Assembly (NCBI RefSeq): GCF_900099655.1
Contig: NZ_FNDC01000002.1
Span: 248,001-312,000 of the forward strand
Direction: 5' to 3'
DNA length: 64,000 nt
Source of the DNA: Planococcus glaciei
GTDB lineage: Bacteria; Bacillota; Bacilli; Bacillales_A; Planococcaceae
Under the pieces are notes generated by a model that saw only the letters and a list, made by a program, of their open reading frames with translations, was not told the origin of the DNA and did no database searches. Positions 7,928 through 16,970 of this stretch are shown piece after piece. Positions within the stretch are counted from its first letter, which is position 1, and every line of letters starts with the position of its first letter. Made by a program: the position numbers and the translations under genes.

Positions 7928-8830
7928 GTGAAAAAAACAGCAATGGTCATTTTATTGGCAGCGTCTGCCGGATTGGCTGGCTGCGGAAGCGGCGGCGAAG
8001 GGACAGATCCAATCGTGATCGGCGGCAAGCCGTGGACGGAGCAGTACATATTGCCACATATTCTGGGTCAGTATATTGAAGCGAATTCGGAGTATGCGGT
8101 AGAGTATGAAGACGGACTTGGCGAAGTGTCCATTTTGACGCCGGCTCTTGAAAAAGGCGATATCGATATGTATGTGGAATATACCGGCACTGGATTAAAA
8201 GACGTGTTGAAAGAAGAATCCCAGCCGGGCCAGTCTTCGGAAGAAGTGCTTGAACGTGTGCGAAAAGGCTATGAAGAAACGCTAAATGCGACATGGCTGG
8301 AGCCGCTCGGATTTGAAAACGGCTATACACTGGCCTTTTCAAAAGACAGCGGCTATGATGCCAAAACGTACTCGGACTTAGCGGAAATCTCCAAAACAGA
8401 AGATATGTCGTTTGGCGCTCCGCATCCATTTTATGAACGGAAAGGCGATGGCTATGACGATATGATCGCCACATACCCATTTAAGTTTTCTGCAACTGAA
8501 AGTTTTGATCCCGCCATCATGTACGAAGCGGTGAAAAACGGCGAAGTGGATGTGATTCCGGCATTCACGACGGACAGCCGGATCGGACTGTTTGATTTGG
8601 AGACCACGGAAGACGATTTGTCGTTCTTCCCGAAATACGACGCAGCACCCGTCGTCCGCTTGGAAACGCTTGAAGAATACCCGGAACTGGAAGAAGTGCT
8701 GAAAGGATTGGCCGGCCAAATCACGGAAGAGGAAATGCTCGCAATGAACGCCCGTGTCGATGTGGATAAAGAAGAAGCAAGCGAAGTGGCCCGCGAATTC
8801 CTGGTTGAACAAGGTTTGATAGAAGAATAA
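7928..8830 (+). CDS. Osmoprotectant-binding lipoprotein (OpuCC/OsmF-like)
   Basis: A 300-residue substrate-binding lipoprotein. The signal peptide ends in the lipobox LAGC, with the lipid-bearing Cys at about residue 19. The mature part has the COG1732 fold marks GGKPWTEQ (about 34-41), DMYVEYTGTG and PAFTTDSRIG. It would present betaine-type quaternary amines to the permease encoded upstream. AGGGGG precedes the GTG start. It is the last gene of the three-gene operon, followed by a terminator. Exact ligand unknown. Confidence 0.87.
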   Translation: MKKTAMVILLAASAGLAGCGSGGEGTDPIVIGGKPWTEQYILPHILGQYIEANSEYAVEYEDGLGEVSILTPALEKGDIDMYVEYTGTGLKDVLKEESQPGQSSEEVLERVRKGYEETLNATWLEPLGFENGYTLAFSKDSGYDAKTYSDLAEISKTEDMSFGAPHPFYERKGDGYDDMIATYPFKFSATESFDPAIMYEAVKNGEVDVIPAFTTDSRIGLFDLETTEDDLSFFPKYDAAPVVRLETLEEYPELEEVLKGLAGQITEEEMLAMNARVDVDKEEASEVAREFLVEQGLIEE

Positions 8831-8837
8831 ACAAAAG

Positions 8838-8869
8838 AATCCTGCAGAGCCATCTGCAGGATTTTCTTA
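8838..8869 (+). terminator. Terminator of the osmoprotectant operon
   Basis: AATCCTGCAG and CTGCAGGATT pair around a 6-nt loop and are followed by TTTCTT. Confidence 0.8.
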
Positions 8870-8889
8870 TGGTATTTGCATGGGAATTC

Positions 8890-8956
8890 TTGTACAATTG
8901 CTTTAATGAGTGAATAGTCATTCAATTCTTTAAATTGAAAGCGGTTGCATTATAAT
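8890..8956 (+). promoter_or_regulatory. fad operon control region: FadR box and CcpA cre site
   Basis: TGAGTGAATAGTCATTCA (8907-8924) matches the Bacillus FadR operator consensus as I know it at all but one position. TTGAAAGCGGTTGCATT (8935-8951) matches the cre consensus WTGNAANCGNWNNCAWW throughout and abuts a perfect -10 TATAAT (8951-8956). A second possible promoter, TTGTAC (8890-8895) and AATAGT (8913-8918), overlaps the FadR box. This predicts induction by long-chain acyl-CoA and repression by preferred sugars. Confidence 0.75.
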
Positions 8957-8984
8957 AGAAGGAAAATTAAAAGGGGTGTAAGAA

Positions 8985-10133
8985 ATGAGAGAAGTAGTCA
9001 TTGTAGAAGGAGTCCGTTCGGCAATTGGAAGACGGAAAGGAATGTATGCCAATACCCGGCCGGATGAACTGGCAGCGCTTGTATTGGAGGAATTGGTGAA
9101 CCGGGCAGGCGTCGATAAAGGTGCGGTGGAAGACATTATTTTGGGCTGCGTTTCCCAAGTGGCCGAACAAGGCGGCAATGTCGCCCGGACGGCGGCGTTG
9201 ATTGCCGGGTTCCCGGATTATGTGCCCGGCGTGACGATTGACCGCCAGTGCGGATCAAGCCAGCAAGCGGTCCATTTCGGAGCCCAAGCCATTTTGGCTG
9301 GCGACATGGATATTGTCATTGCCGGCGGAGTAGAAAGCATGACGCGCGTGCCAATGTTCTCCAATATGCAGGGCGCTAAACCGAGCACGAAATTGACGGA
9401 GCAGTACGAAATCATCAACCAGGGCTTATCAGCTGAACGCATTGCCGAGAAGTGGAATTTCAGCCGTGAGCAGCTGGATGCTTTTTCGGTCCAGAGCCAT
9501 GAACGGGCTCAACAAGCTATCCAAAACGGCCATTACGAACGCGAAATTGTGCCAGTTGAAGTGGAAAGTGCGGATGGAGAAAAACAGCTGGTTTCCGTAG
9601 ATGAAGGCCCCCGTCCCGGCACCACAGAAGAAGTGCTTGGCGGCTTGAAAACGGTCTTTGATGAAAACGGCGTCATCACGGCGGGAAATGCCAGCCAGAT
9701 GAGCGACGGAGCTTCAGCAGTCTTGTTGATGTCGCGTGAAAAAGCGGACGAACTGGGCTTGAAGCCGAAAGCGCGCATTGTGGCGCGTGCAGTGGTCGGT
9801 TCAGATCCGACTTTGATGCTGACGGGGCCGATTGCGGCAACCCGCAAAGTGTTGGAAAAAGCGGGCCTCCAAATTGGGGACATGGACCGCTACGAAGTCA
9901 ACGAAGCGTTTGCGCCTGTGCCGCTTGCCTGGCTGAACGATATCGGGGCAGATCCTGAAAAATTGAATGTCAACGGTGGAGCGATTGCTTTGGGGCATCC
10001 GCTCGGAGCAACCGGCACGAAACTTTTGGTATCGCTTCTCCATGAACTGGAACGCATCGAAGGGCGCTACGGTTTGCTTGCGATTTGCGAAGGCATGGGC
10101 ATGGCGAACGCCACAATCATTGAACGGTTATAA
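8985..10133 (+). CDS. Acetyl-CoA C-acyltransferase (thiolase)
   Basis: A 382-residue thiolase that cleaves 3-ketoacyl-CoA to acetyl-CoA and a shortened acyl-CoA. The nucleophile Cys is in DRQCGSSQ (C89), the His base is in GHPLGATG (about 339), and the second Cys is in CEGMGMAN near the C-terminus. It is first in a five-gene operon behind FadR and cre sites, so a catabolic role is favoured over a biosynthetic one. RBS is AAGGGGTG. Confidence 0.9.
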   Translation: MREVVIVEGVRSAIGRRKGMYANTRPDELAALVLEELVNRAGVDKGAVEDIILGCVSQVAEQGGNVARTAALIAGFPDYVPGVTIDRQCGSSQQAVHFGAQAILAGDMDIVIAGGVESMTRVPMFSNMQGAKPSTKLTEQYEIINQGLSAERIAEKWNFSREQLDAFSVQSHERAQQAIQNGHYEREIVPVEVESADGEKQLVSVDEGPRPGTTEEVLGGLKTVFDENGVITAGNASQMSDGASAVLLMSREKADELGLKPKARIVARAVVGSDPTLMLTGPIAATRKVLEKAGLQIGDMDRYEVNEAFAPVPLAWLNDIGADPEKLNVNGGAIALGHPLGATGTKLLVSLLHELERIEGRYGLLAICEGMGMANATIIERL

Positions 10134-10151
10134 GGAAAAAGGAGGCTGGGC

Positions 10152-10922
10152 ATGAACTTAGCAGAATTGAAAGCAATTATAACAGGCGGGGCTTCGGGGC
10201 TTGGTGAAGCGACGGTTCGCCGGATAGCCGAAAATGGAGGGAAAGTAGCCATTTTTGATTTGAACAAAGAACGCGCCGGTTCGCTTATTGATGAACTTGG
10301 TGAAGAGAGCGTCTGTTATTTTGAAACCGATGTGACCAATGCGGAACAAGTGGCGCACAATGTAGCGAATGTGGTTGAGAAATGGGGCGGGCTTACCGGA
10401 GTCATTAATTGCGCCGGCATCGGCACTCCGGGCAAAGTCGTATCAAAAGGCGAACCGATAGCGCTTGATCAGTTTGAAAAAGTCATCCGGGTCAACTTGA
10501 TTGGCACCTTCAACGTCATTCGGGTAGCGGCGGCAGCCATGCAGAAAAACGAACCGAATGCAGAAGGGGAACGGGGCATCATCATTTCAACCGCTTCGGT
10601 TGCTGCTTTTGAAGGACAGATTGGGCAAGCTGCCTATAGCGCTTCAAAAGGCGGTGTGGTATCGATGACCTTGCCGATTGCCCGTGAATTGGCACGGGAC
10701 GGCATCCGTGTCATGACTATTGCGCCAGGCCTGATGCAAACACCGATGTTCGATGGCTTGCCGGAAGCGGCCGTGAAGTCGCTGTCGGCGTCTGTGCCGT
10801 TTCCAGCCCGTCTTGGGCATCCGGCTGAATATGCGCAATTGGTCCAAAGCATTGTTGAAAATCCGATGTTGAACGGCGAAGTGATCCGGCTTGACGGAGC
10901 AATCCGTATGCAGCCGAAGTAA
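10152..10922 (+). CDS. SDR family 3-hydroxyacyl-CoA dehydrogenase (type II-like)
   Basis: A 256-residue short-chain dehydrogenase. The NAD-binding glycine motif [10 protein letters not shown] is at residues 11-20, NCAG at about 90, and the catalytic Ser...YSASK set at about 140-160. It resembles HSD17B10-type 3-hydroxyacyl-CoA dehydrogenases, which favour branched or short acyl-CoA. It would supply the ketoacyl-CoA for the thiolase encoded upstream, with AAAGGAGG as its SD. The exact chain length cannot be read from sequence. Confidence 0.83.
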   Translation: MNLAELKAIITGGASGLGEATVRRIAENGGKVAIFDLNKERAGSLIDELGEESVCYFETDVTNAEQVAHNVANVVEKWGGLTGVINCAGIGTPGKVVSKGEPIALDQFEKVIRVNLIGTFNVIRVAAAAMQKNEPNAEGERGIIISTASVAAFEGQIGQAAYSASKGGVVSMTLPIARELARDGIRVMTIAPGLMQTPMFDGLPEAAVKSLSASVPFPARLGHPAEYAQLVQSIVENPMLNGEVIRLDGAIRMQPK

Positions 10923-10936
10923 GGGGGAATAGGGAG

Positions 10937-12085
10937 ATGGGAAAATACCGTTTTGAAGAAGAAGAGCATGAGCTGTTCCGGAAATCGCTAAGAAAGTTCC
11001 TGGAAAAAGAAGCCGTGCCGCAATATGACCAATGGGAAAAAGACCACATCATTCCGAAATCGTTTTGGAAACGCATGGGCGACATGGGGTTTTTATGTCC
11101 GCAAGTGGACGAAGAGTACGGCGGGCTGGGACTGGATTTTCGCTATGCGGTCATCATCGGCGAAGAGATGGAACGCGTCGGCACCAGCTTGACCGGGGTT
11201 GGCCTGCATAACGACATCACGGTCCCTTATATTGAAGCTTACGGAACGGATGAACAAAAACGGCGCTGGCTGCCGGGCTGCGTGACAGGAGAATATATCA
11301 CGGCAATTGCCATGACGGAACCGGGAGCGGGGTCGGATTTGGCAAATATTTCAACGACCGCAGTGCGGGACGGAGACAACTACATCGTCAACGGGCAAAA
11401 AACCTTTATTACCAATGGCATCAACAGCACCCACGTAGTGGTAGTTGTCAAGACAGATCCGAAGGCGGAGCCGAAACACCGCGGCATCTCGCTTTTGATG
11501 ATTGAAGAAGGCATGCCCGGGTTCACCAAAGGGCGGAAACTCGATAAAGTCGGCCTTCACGCACAGGATACATCGGAATTGTATTTTGAAGACTGTGTTG
11601 TACCGGCTGCAAATCTGATCGGCGATGAAAACAAAGGCTTTACATATTTGATGGAAAAATTGCAGCAGGAACGCCTGGTCGTGGCGGTTGCTGCACAAAC
11701 TGCTTCAGAAGACATGTTGGAAACAACACTCGATTACGTGAAATCGAGAAAAGCGTTTGGCAAACCGATTGGGTCGTTCCAGAATTCCCAGTTTAAACTG
11801 GTCGAAATGGCGACTGAAATCGAACTGGGGCATTCGTTTTTAGAATCGCTGATTGAAGACCATATGGCGGGCAAAGACATTGTCTCGAAAGTGTCCATGG
11901 CGAAATACTGGCTGACGGATACGGCGAAAAAAATAGCCGGCGAATGCATGCAGCTGCACGGCGGCTACGGTTATATGGAAGAATACAAAATTGCGCGGCG
12001 CTACCGCGACACGCCGGTTGCGGCCATCTATGCCGGATCCAATGAAATTATGAAAACCATTATTGCCAAACGGATGGGCTTGTAA
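10937..12085 (+). CDS. Acyl-CoA dehydrogenase
   Basis: A 382-residue FAD flavoenzyme that oxidises acyl-CoA to enoyl-CoA. It carries the family marks AMTEPGAGSDL (about 115-125), the FITNG segment, and the C-terminal motif QLHGGYGYMEEY ending ARRYRDTPVAAIYAGSNEI. The Glu following QLHGGYGYM region and the terminal segment fit the general fold; base position was not proven. Third gene of the operon; its stop codon directly abuts the next ATG. Confidence 0.9.
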   Translation: MGKYRFEEEEHELFRKSLRKFLEKEAVPQYDQWEKDHIIPKSFWKRMGDMGFLCPQVDEEYGGLGLDFRYAVIIGEEMERVGTSLTGVGLHNDITVPYIEAYGTDEQKRRWLPGCVTGEYITAIAMTEPGAGSDLANISTTAVRDGDNYIVNGQKTFITNGINSTHVVVVVKTDPKAEPKHRGISLLMIEEGMPGFTKGRKLDKVGLHAQDTSELYFEDCVVPAANLIGDENKGFTYLMEKLQQERLVVAVAAQTASEDMLETTLDYVKSRKAFGKPIGSFQNSQFKLVEMATEIELGHSFLESLIEDHMAGKDIVSKVSMAKYWLTDTAKKIAGECMQLHGGYGYMEEYKIARRYRDTPVAAIYAGSNEIMKTIIAKRMGL

Positions 12086-13060
12086 ATGGATAAGGCGTTA
12101 ATGGGGATCCGTGTGCTGGATGTCACCTATTACTTGCCGGGGCCTTATGCCGGGATGCGCCTGGCGGAAATGGGCGCGGAAGTGATCAAAATCGAGCCGC
12201 CGGCGGGTGATCCGGCGCGTTATATGAGCGGCGGCTACGTGCACGAAGCGAACAATAAAGGGAAAACGATCGTCCATCTGGATTTGAAAACAGCAGAAGG
12301 CCATGAGCAAATGCTGGAATTGGCCAAGACAGCGGATGCGTTGATTGAAACGTTCCGGCCGGGCGTTATGAAAAAGCTGGGATTGGATTATGAAAGCTTA
12401 AAAGCAGTCAAGCCGGACTTGGTGTATTGTTCACTGTCTGGCTACGGGCAAAAAGGTCCGCTTGCTGAACTTGGCAGCCACGACTTGAATTATTTGGCCC
12501 TGTCCGGCGCATTGGACCAAATGGCCGACAGCAATGGCCGTCCAGTGCACCCCGCGAACACATTTGCAGACTATACCGGGGGCTTGTTGGCATCCGAAAA
12601 AATCATTGCTGCATTGCTTCGGAAATTCCGTACCGGCGAAGGGGCTTATTTGGACATTGCGCTGGCTGAAATACTGGGTGAATTCCAGGGCAACCACGAT
12701 ATCTATCATCAAAGCGGTGCTTCGGATTGCGGCATTCCCGAGATTTCAGGAAACCGCATCAGCTATGCGATTTACGAGACGAAAGACGGGCGGTTCGTCA
12801 CATTAGGGGCGCTTGAAGAAAAATTCTGGCATAACTTCTGCGAATTTGCGGAAAAGCCGAATTGGCAAAAATGGAGTGCAAAAACCGTCGGCAGTAAAGA
12901 ACATGCAGAAGTCGCTGATTTTTTCAAAACAAAAGACTGGCAGGAATGGTACGAGGTCTCTATGAACGTTGATTGTTGCTTGGCGCCCGTCCTGAAAGCG
13001 CATGAACGCCATGAGCATCCTCAGTTTGCCGCGCGCCGGCAGACAGTGAATTTCTGCTGA
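12086..13060 (+). CDS. CaiB/BaiF CoA-transferase family protein (AMACR-like), probably 3'-damaged
   Basis: A 324-residue member of the class III CoA-transferase/2-methylacyl-CoA racemase family, with GPYAGMRLAEMGAEVIKIEP near the N-terminus and the Asp-bearing NTFADYTGG (about 150-158). Relatives run to about 360-390 residues; here the protein breaks off soon after HPQFAAR. In another frame, from 13042 to the TAA at 13087, codons read DSEFLLNQITSIPNR, which resembles the family's C-terminal segment. A deletion plus frameshift is therefore likely. The ATG touches the previous stop and only a weak SD (GGATGGG) is seen. A racemase would fit degradation of methyl-branched acyl-CoA. Confidence 0.75.
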   Translation: MDKALMGIRVLDVTYYLPGPYAGMRLAEMGAEVIKIEPPAGDPARYMSGGYVHEANNKGKTIVHLDLKTAEGHEQMLELAKTADALIETFRPGVMKKLGLDYESLKAVKPDLVYCSLSGYGQKGPLAELGSHDLNYLALSGALDQMADSNGRPVHPANTFADYTGGLLASEKIIAALLRKFRTGEGAYLDIALAEILGEFQGNHDIYHQSGASDCGIPEISGNRISYAIYETKDGRFVTLGALEEKFWHNFCEFAEKPNWQKWSAKTVGSKEHAEVADFFKTKDWQEWYEVSMNVDCCLAPVLKAHERHEHPQFAARRQTVNFC

Positions 13061-13110
13061 ACCAAATTACGTCAATCCCAAATCGCTAAGAAAAAGGAGC
13101 CTGATGTCCA

Positions 13111-14742
13111 ATGATGAATGCACCGCTGCTATTATCTTCTTTTGTGAAACGAGCCGAGCAATATTTCCCTGATAAGCTGATTATTTCGCGGACAGGTGAG
13201 CAGATCCACCGCATCCCGTATAAAGATTTTGCGAAGCGGACACGCCAGCTGGCAAGTGCACTGGAAAAACTCGGAATGGACCGCGGAACGAAAATCGGCA
13301 GTTTCGCTTGGAACCATCATCGCCACCTGGAATTGTATTTCGGGGTGCCAGGCTCCGGTGCGATTTTGCATATGATCAACATCCGCCTTTCTCCTGAACA
13401 CATCATTTATGTCATCAACCACGCGGAAGATGAAATTCTGCTGGTAGACCATGATTTGTTTCCGTTGATTGAAAAAATCGCGCCGCAGCTAAAAACCGTC
13501 AAGCATTTCGTCGTCATGAAAGACGGAATGGATCTTCCGGAAACGGCCCTGGAAAACGTTCATTCCTATGAAGAATTGCTCAGCGCAGAAGATGGCAGCT
13601 ATGTATTTCCGGAAGATTTGGATGAGAACACGCCGGCCGGCATGTGCTATACATCAGCGACAACCGGCAATCCGAAAGGCGTCGTGTATTCGCATCGCGG
13701 ACTTGTGCTCCATAGCTTCGCACTGGGGATGAACGACTCGATGGGGCTATCCGAGCGTGACGTAGCCATGTCCATCGTTCCGATGTTCCATGCCAACGCA
13801 TGGGGGCTGCCGTTTGCGGCGGTGCTGTTCGGTACGACTCAAGTGCTGCCAGGGCCGGGATTTGCGCCTGGCATGCTATTGGATTTGATTGAACAGGAAG
13901 GGGTAACGCTGACTGCCGGAGTTCCGACCATCTGGCTGGGCGTTTTAAAAGAACTGGAAGCCCATCCGCGTAATTTGGAATCGCTGCGGATGATCATCTG
14001 TGGAGGGTCGGCTTCGCCAAAAGGCTTGATCCGGGCGTTTGAGGAAAAATACAAGGTGCCATTTGTGACAGGCTACGGCATGACGGAAACGTCGCCGCTT
14101 GTAAGCCTGGCGGTCACGACTTCGGCGATGGCTGATCTGTCGATGGATGAGCGCATCGAGCGCCGTGCGATGGCCGGGCTGCCGATGCCTGGGCTTGAAG
14201 TGCGCATTGTCAATGAACAAGGCGAAGCGCCGTGGGACGGCAAAACAATGGGTGAGCTGAATGTCAAAGGCCCGTGGATTGCGGATGAATATTATAAAGA
14301 TGAACGCACGAATGACGCGTTCCGGGACGGTTGGCTTTATACGGGAGATATTGCAGTCATTGAACCGGATGGCTACATCAAATTGACGGACCGCACAAAA
14401 GATTTGATCAAGAGCGGCGGCGAATGGATTTCTTCTGTCGATCTGGAAAATGCCCTTATGACGCATGAAGCCGTATTTGAAGCAGCAGTAGTGGCGATTC
14501 CGCATGAGAAATGGCTGGAGCGCCCGCTTGCCTGCGTCGTGTTGAAAGAAGGCTACGAAGAAAATGAACAGACAAAAGCGGAACTGCTCGCTTACCTCGA
14601 AAGCCAATTTGCCAAGTGGTGGGTGCCGGATGATATCGTATTCTTAAAAGAAGTGCCGAAAACATCGGTCGGCAAGTTCCTGAAAGCCGCGTTGCGAAAA
14701 GAACTGGATCATCACTACCAAGAGCAGAGAAGCTTCGATTGA
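13111..14742 (+). CDS. Medium/long-chain fatty acid-CoA ligase (AMP-binding)
   Basis: A 543-residue adenylate-forming enzyme that activates fatty acids with ATP and CoA. The P-loop is YTSATTGNPKGVVYSHRG (about 179-196); further marks are GYGMTETSP, YTGDIAVIEPDGY, and the C-terminal Lys segment KTSVGKFLKAALR. It resembles AlkK-type ligases. It closes the operon and supplies the acyl-CoA used by the preceding genes. AAGGAG lies 11 nt upstream of ATG 13111; a second ATG follows directly. No clear terminator follows before the T-box leader. Confidence 0.88.
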   Translation: MMNAPLLLSSFVKRAEQYFPDKLIISRTGEQIHRIPYKDFAKRTRQLASALEKLGMDRGTKIGSFAWNHHRHLELYFGVPGSGAILHMINIRLSPEHIIYVINHAEDEILLVDHDLFPLIEKIAPQLKTVKHFVVMKDGMDLPETALENVHSYEELLSAEDGSYVFPEDLDENTPAGMCYTSATTGNPKGVVYSHRGLVLHSFALGMNDSMGLSERDVAMSIVPMFHANAWGLPFAAVLFGTTQVLPGPGFAPGMLLDLIEQEGVTLTAGVPTIWLGVLKELEAHPRNLESLRMIICGGSASPKGLIRAFEEKYKVPFVTGYGMTETSPLVSLAVTTSAMADLSMDERIERRAMAGLPMPGLEVRIVNEQGEAPWDGKTMGELNVKGPWIADEYYKDERTNDAFRDGWLYTGDIAVIEPDGYIKLTDRTKDLIKSGGEWISSVDLENALMTHEAVFEAAVVAIPHEKWLERPLACVVLKEGYEENEQTKAELLAYLESQFAKWWVPDDIVFLKEVPKTSVGKFLKAALRKELDHHYQEQRSFD

Positions 14743-14808
14743 GCGGTAAAAGAAAAATGTGCAGATTGGCTGTTGGTGTATTTTTGTAAATGCTGCAGTC
14801 AATAACAC

Positions 14809-14836
14809 TTGACAGAATATACAAAACAATTGTAAT
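14809..14836 (+). promoter_or_regulatory. trp operon promoter
   Basis: A consensus TTGACA (14809-14814) and TGTAAT (14831-14836) are 16 bp apart. Transcription would begin near 14843 and run through the whole T-box leader. Confidence 0.7.
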
Positions 14837-14842
14837 ATGAGT

Positions 14843-15177
14843 GTCAACTTGTTGGACGAGCGGCAAGTTCATTTGAGAGAAGAGCCCAGAGAAGAGATCA
14901 GAATAGAAGAGTGTGCAAATCGAGGATTGAGACGAGTAGGCAAGTGGATCCATTTTAGAGAGTCAGCGGCTGGTGGGAGCTGATTGGATTGCTTGCGCGA
15001 ATGGACTTAGGAGAGCTGGCCTGAAAGCGGAAGCGAGTAAGGGAGACGTAGGCCCTGCGTTAAAGGGAAAGGCGAAGAGCCTGTTTTAAGTGAGTGCAAA
15101 ATTGCATTAATGCGTGGTGGTACCGCGGTTTACCCCCGTCCCCGCAACCGGATTTCAGTCCGGTTGCGGGGATTTTT
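14843..15177 (+). ncRNA. T-box riboswitch with Trp (UGG) specifier
   Basis: The leader has the conserved T-box segment GTGGTGGTACCGCGG (about 15114-15128) and a strong terminator, CCCCGCAACCGGA (15140-15152) pairing with 15159-15171 followed by ATTTTT. Stem I marks include GACGAGTAGGCAAG (about 14931) and the GGCTGGTGG region. The specifier position reads GAA-TGG-AC, UGG at 15002-15004, the tryptophan codon. Uncharged tRNA-Trp should stabilise the antiterminator and switch on the trp genes. B. subtilis instead uses TRAP for its trp operon. Confidence 0.85.
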
Positions 15178-15207
15178 GCATTCCAATACGAGCTGAGGAG
15201 AGATAGC

Positions 15208-16200
15208 ATGAGAAAAGCAGAGAGTTTAACAGAGCAGAGCATGTATGAAAAATCATTGGATTTATTGAATGGAAAGATCGAACAGGAAAGCCTCAAGCAA
15301 TTCTTGCTTGACCTTCATGAGAAAGGCGAGACCGCCGATGAATTGGTCGGGCTGGTCAAAGCCATGAGAGAAAAAGCGGTGCCGCTTCCGGAAGTAGGGG
15401 GCGAATTGGTCGATGTGTGCGGAACGGGCGGCGACCGTTCGTACAGCTTCAACATCAGCACGTTGACGGCATTTGTCCTGGCAGGATGCGGCATGACCGT
15501 TGCGAAGCACGGCAACCGCAGCGTTTCAAGCAAAACGGGCAGCTCCGATGTGCTCGAAGAACTCGGCATCTCTACCAAAGTGGAAGTGGAGCGCATTCCG
15601 GAAATGCTGGATGGGACAGGTATTGCTTTCTTGTTTGCGCCGGCCATCCACCCGGCGCTTGGGGACCTTCGCGAAGTGCGCAAAAGCATCGGCACACCGA
15701 CAATCTTCAACCTGGTGGGGCCGCTTGCCAATCCGCTGCCGATCACAGTTCAAATGACGGGTGTTTACCGCCGCGACATGATGAAACCAATGGCAGACGC
15801 ATTGATGCGCCTTGGCAGAACACGTGGAGCCATCGTCCACGGAGCAGGCGGACTGGACGAATTGTCGCTTGCGGGCGTCAACGAATTGATTGTTTTCGAT
15901 GAACACGGCAAACGCCATCTGACGATCCACCCGCATGAGGTTGGGCTGGAAACTGCGCCGATTGATGCCATACGCGGCGGCGAGCCGAAACGCAATGCGG
16001 AAATTTTTCTGGAAGTGCTGGAAGGAAAAGAAAGCCCGTATTTGGATACAGTGGCGCTCAATGCCGGAACGGTGCTCTATGTCAGCGGACGTGCCGAGAC
16101 AATTGCGGAAGGCGTGCATCAAGCCCGGAAATCAATCATGTCCGGTGATACAGCCAAAGTATTTGAACTGCATCGTTTAGCTTCGGGGGTGTTGGTATGA
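15208..16200 (+). CDS. trpD: Anthranilate phosphoribosyltransferase
   Basis: A 330-residue enzyme that joins anthranilate to PRPP. The PRPP loop reads DVCGTGGDRSYSFNIST (about 70-86) and the conserved HGNRSVSSKTGSSDVLE follows at about 101-117. I chose ATG 15208, which has GAGGAG 8 nt upstream; the in-frame upstream extension would translate through the T-box terminator. It is the first gene behind the T-box, unusual because trpE normally leads. Overlaps trpC by 4 nt (ATGA). Confidence 0.93.
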   Translation: MRKAESLTEQSMYEKSLDLLNGKIEQESLKQFLLDLHEKGETADELVGLVKAMREKAVPLPEVGGELVDVCGTGGDRSYSFNISTLTAFVLAGCGMTVAKHGNRSVSSKTGSSDVLEELGISTKVEVERIPEMLDGTGIAFLFAPAIHPALGDLREVRKSIGTPTIFNLVGPLANPLPITVQMTGVYRRDMMKPMADALMRLGRTRGAIVHGAGGLDELSLAGVNELIVFDEHGKRHLTIHPHEVGLETAPIDAIRGGEPKRNAEIFLEVLEGKESPYLDTVALNAGTVLYVSGRAETIAEGVHQARKSIMSGDTAKVFELHRLASGVLV

Positions 16201-16970
16201 CAATTCTGGATCAAATCATTGAAACCAAACGCATGGAAATCAAACAATACGAAAAAGTAGAGGCAAACGGCCAAGCTTTCCCGGAAAAAACAAGGTTGGC
16301 CGACCACTTGCGCAGCCAAAAAGGCGTCATTTCCGAAATCAAGCGGGCTTCCCCTTCGAAAGGAGATATCCGCACCGAAGTCGACGTCGTGGCGCAAGCG
16401 AAGAAATACGAAGAAGCAGGAGCGGCGGCCATTTCCGTCTTAACGGACGAAACGTATTTTAAAGGGTCCATCGATGACTTGCGGGAAGTGGCGAAAAACG
16501 TATCGATTCCAGTGCTTTGCAAAGATTTCATGATTAGCGAAATCCAGATTGACCGTGCGAAACATGCAGGCGCCACCATTATTTTATTGATTGTCGCGGC
16601 GCTTGGGAAAGAAGAATTGCACCGGTTGTTTGGTTACGCTGCATCTCTCGGACTCGAAGTGCTGGTGGAAGTGCATGACGCCCAGGAATTGGCACGGGCA
16701 CTGGAGCTCGATGCCGAATTGATTGGCATCAATAACCGGGACTTGAAGACATTCGAAGTGTCAGTCAATCGCACAGTCGAATTGGCGAAAACCTTTCCGT
16801 TTGGCGGCAACCGTTTGCTGATCAGTGAAAGCGGCCTTCATTCAAAAGAAGACGCAGCAGTTGTTTTTGGTTCCGGCGCTTCCGGAATTTTGGTTGGTGA
16901 AGCATTGATGCGTTCCGAAGATCCAGGGAACTGGATTCGGGAAGCAACAGCTGAGGAGGCGGTCAAATGA
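16197..16970 (+). CDS. trpC: Indole-3-glycerol phosphate synthase
   Basis: A 257-residue (beta/alpha)8 enzyme that closes the indole ring of CdRP. Active-site motifs [10 protein letters not shown] (about 46-55), VLCKDF (about 106-111), and the late SESG and GEALM segments are intact. Its ends overlap trpD and the trpF-trpB gene by 4 nt each, typical of a tightly coupled operon. Confidence 0.93.
   Translation: MTILDQIIETKRMEIKQYEKVEANGQAFPEKTRLADHLRSQKGVISEIKRASPSKGDIRTEVDVVAQAKKYEEAGAAAISVLTDETYFKGSIDDLREVAKNVSIPVLCKDFMISEIQIDRAKHAGATIILLIVAALGKEELHRLFGYAASLGLEVLVEVHDAQELARALELDAELIGINNRDLKTFEVSVNRTVELAKTFPFGGNRLLISESGLHSKEDAAVVFGSGASGILVGEALMRSEDPGNWIREATAEEAVK

Noticed and set aside
14855-14885. 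Second, degenerate T-box stem I (GACGAGCGGCAAGTT resembling GACGAGTAGGCAAGT)
   Set aside because: Only one T-box core and one terminator exist; the segment also forms its own simple AACTTG/CAAGTT hairpin.
15094-15207. N-terminal extension of TrpD
   Set aside because: It covers the T-box antiterminator and terminator; the ATG at 15208 has a good SD.
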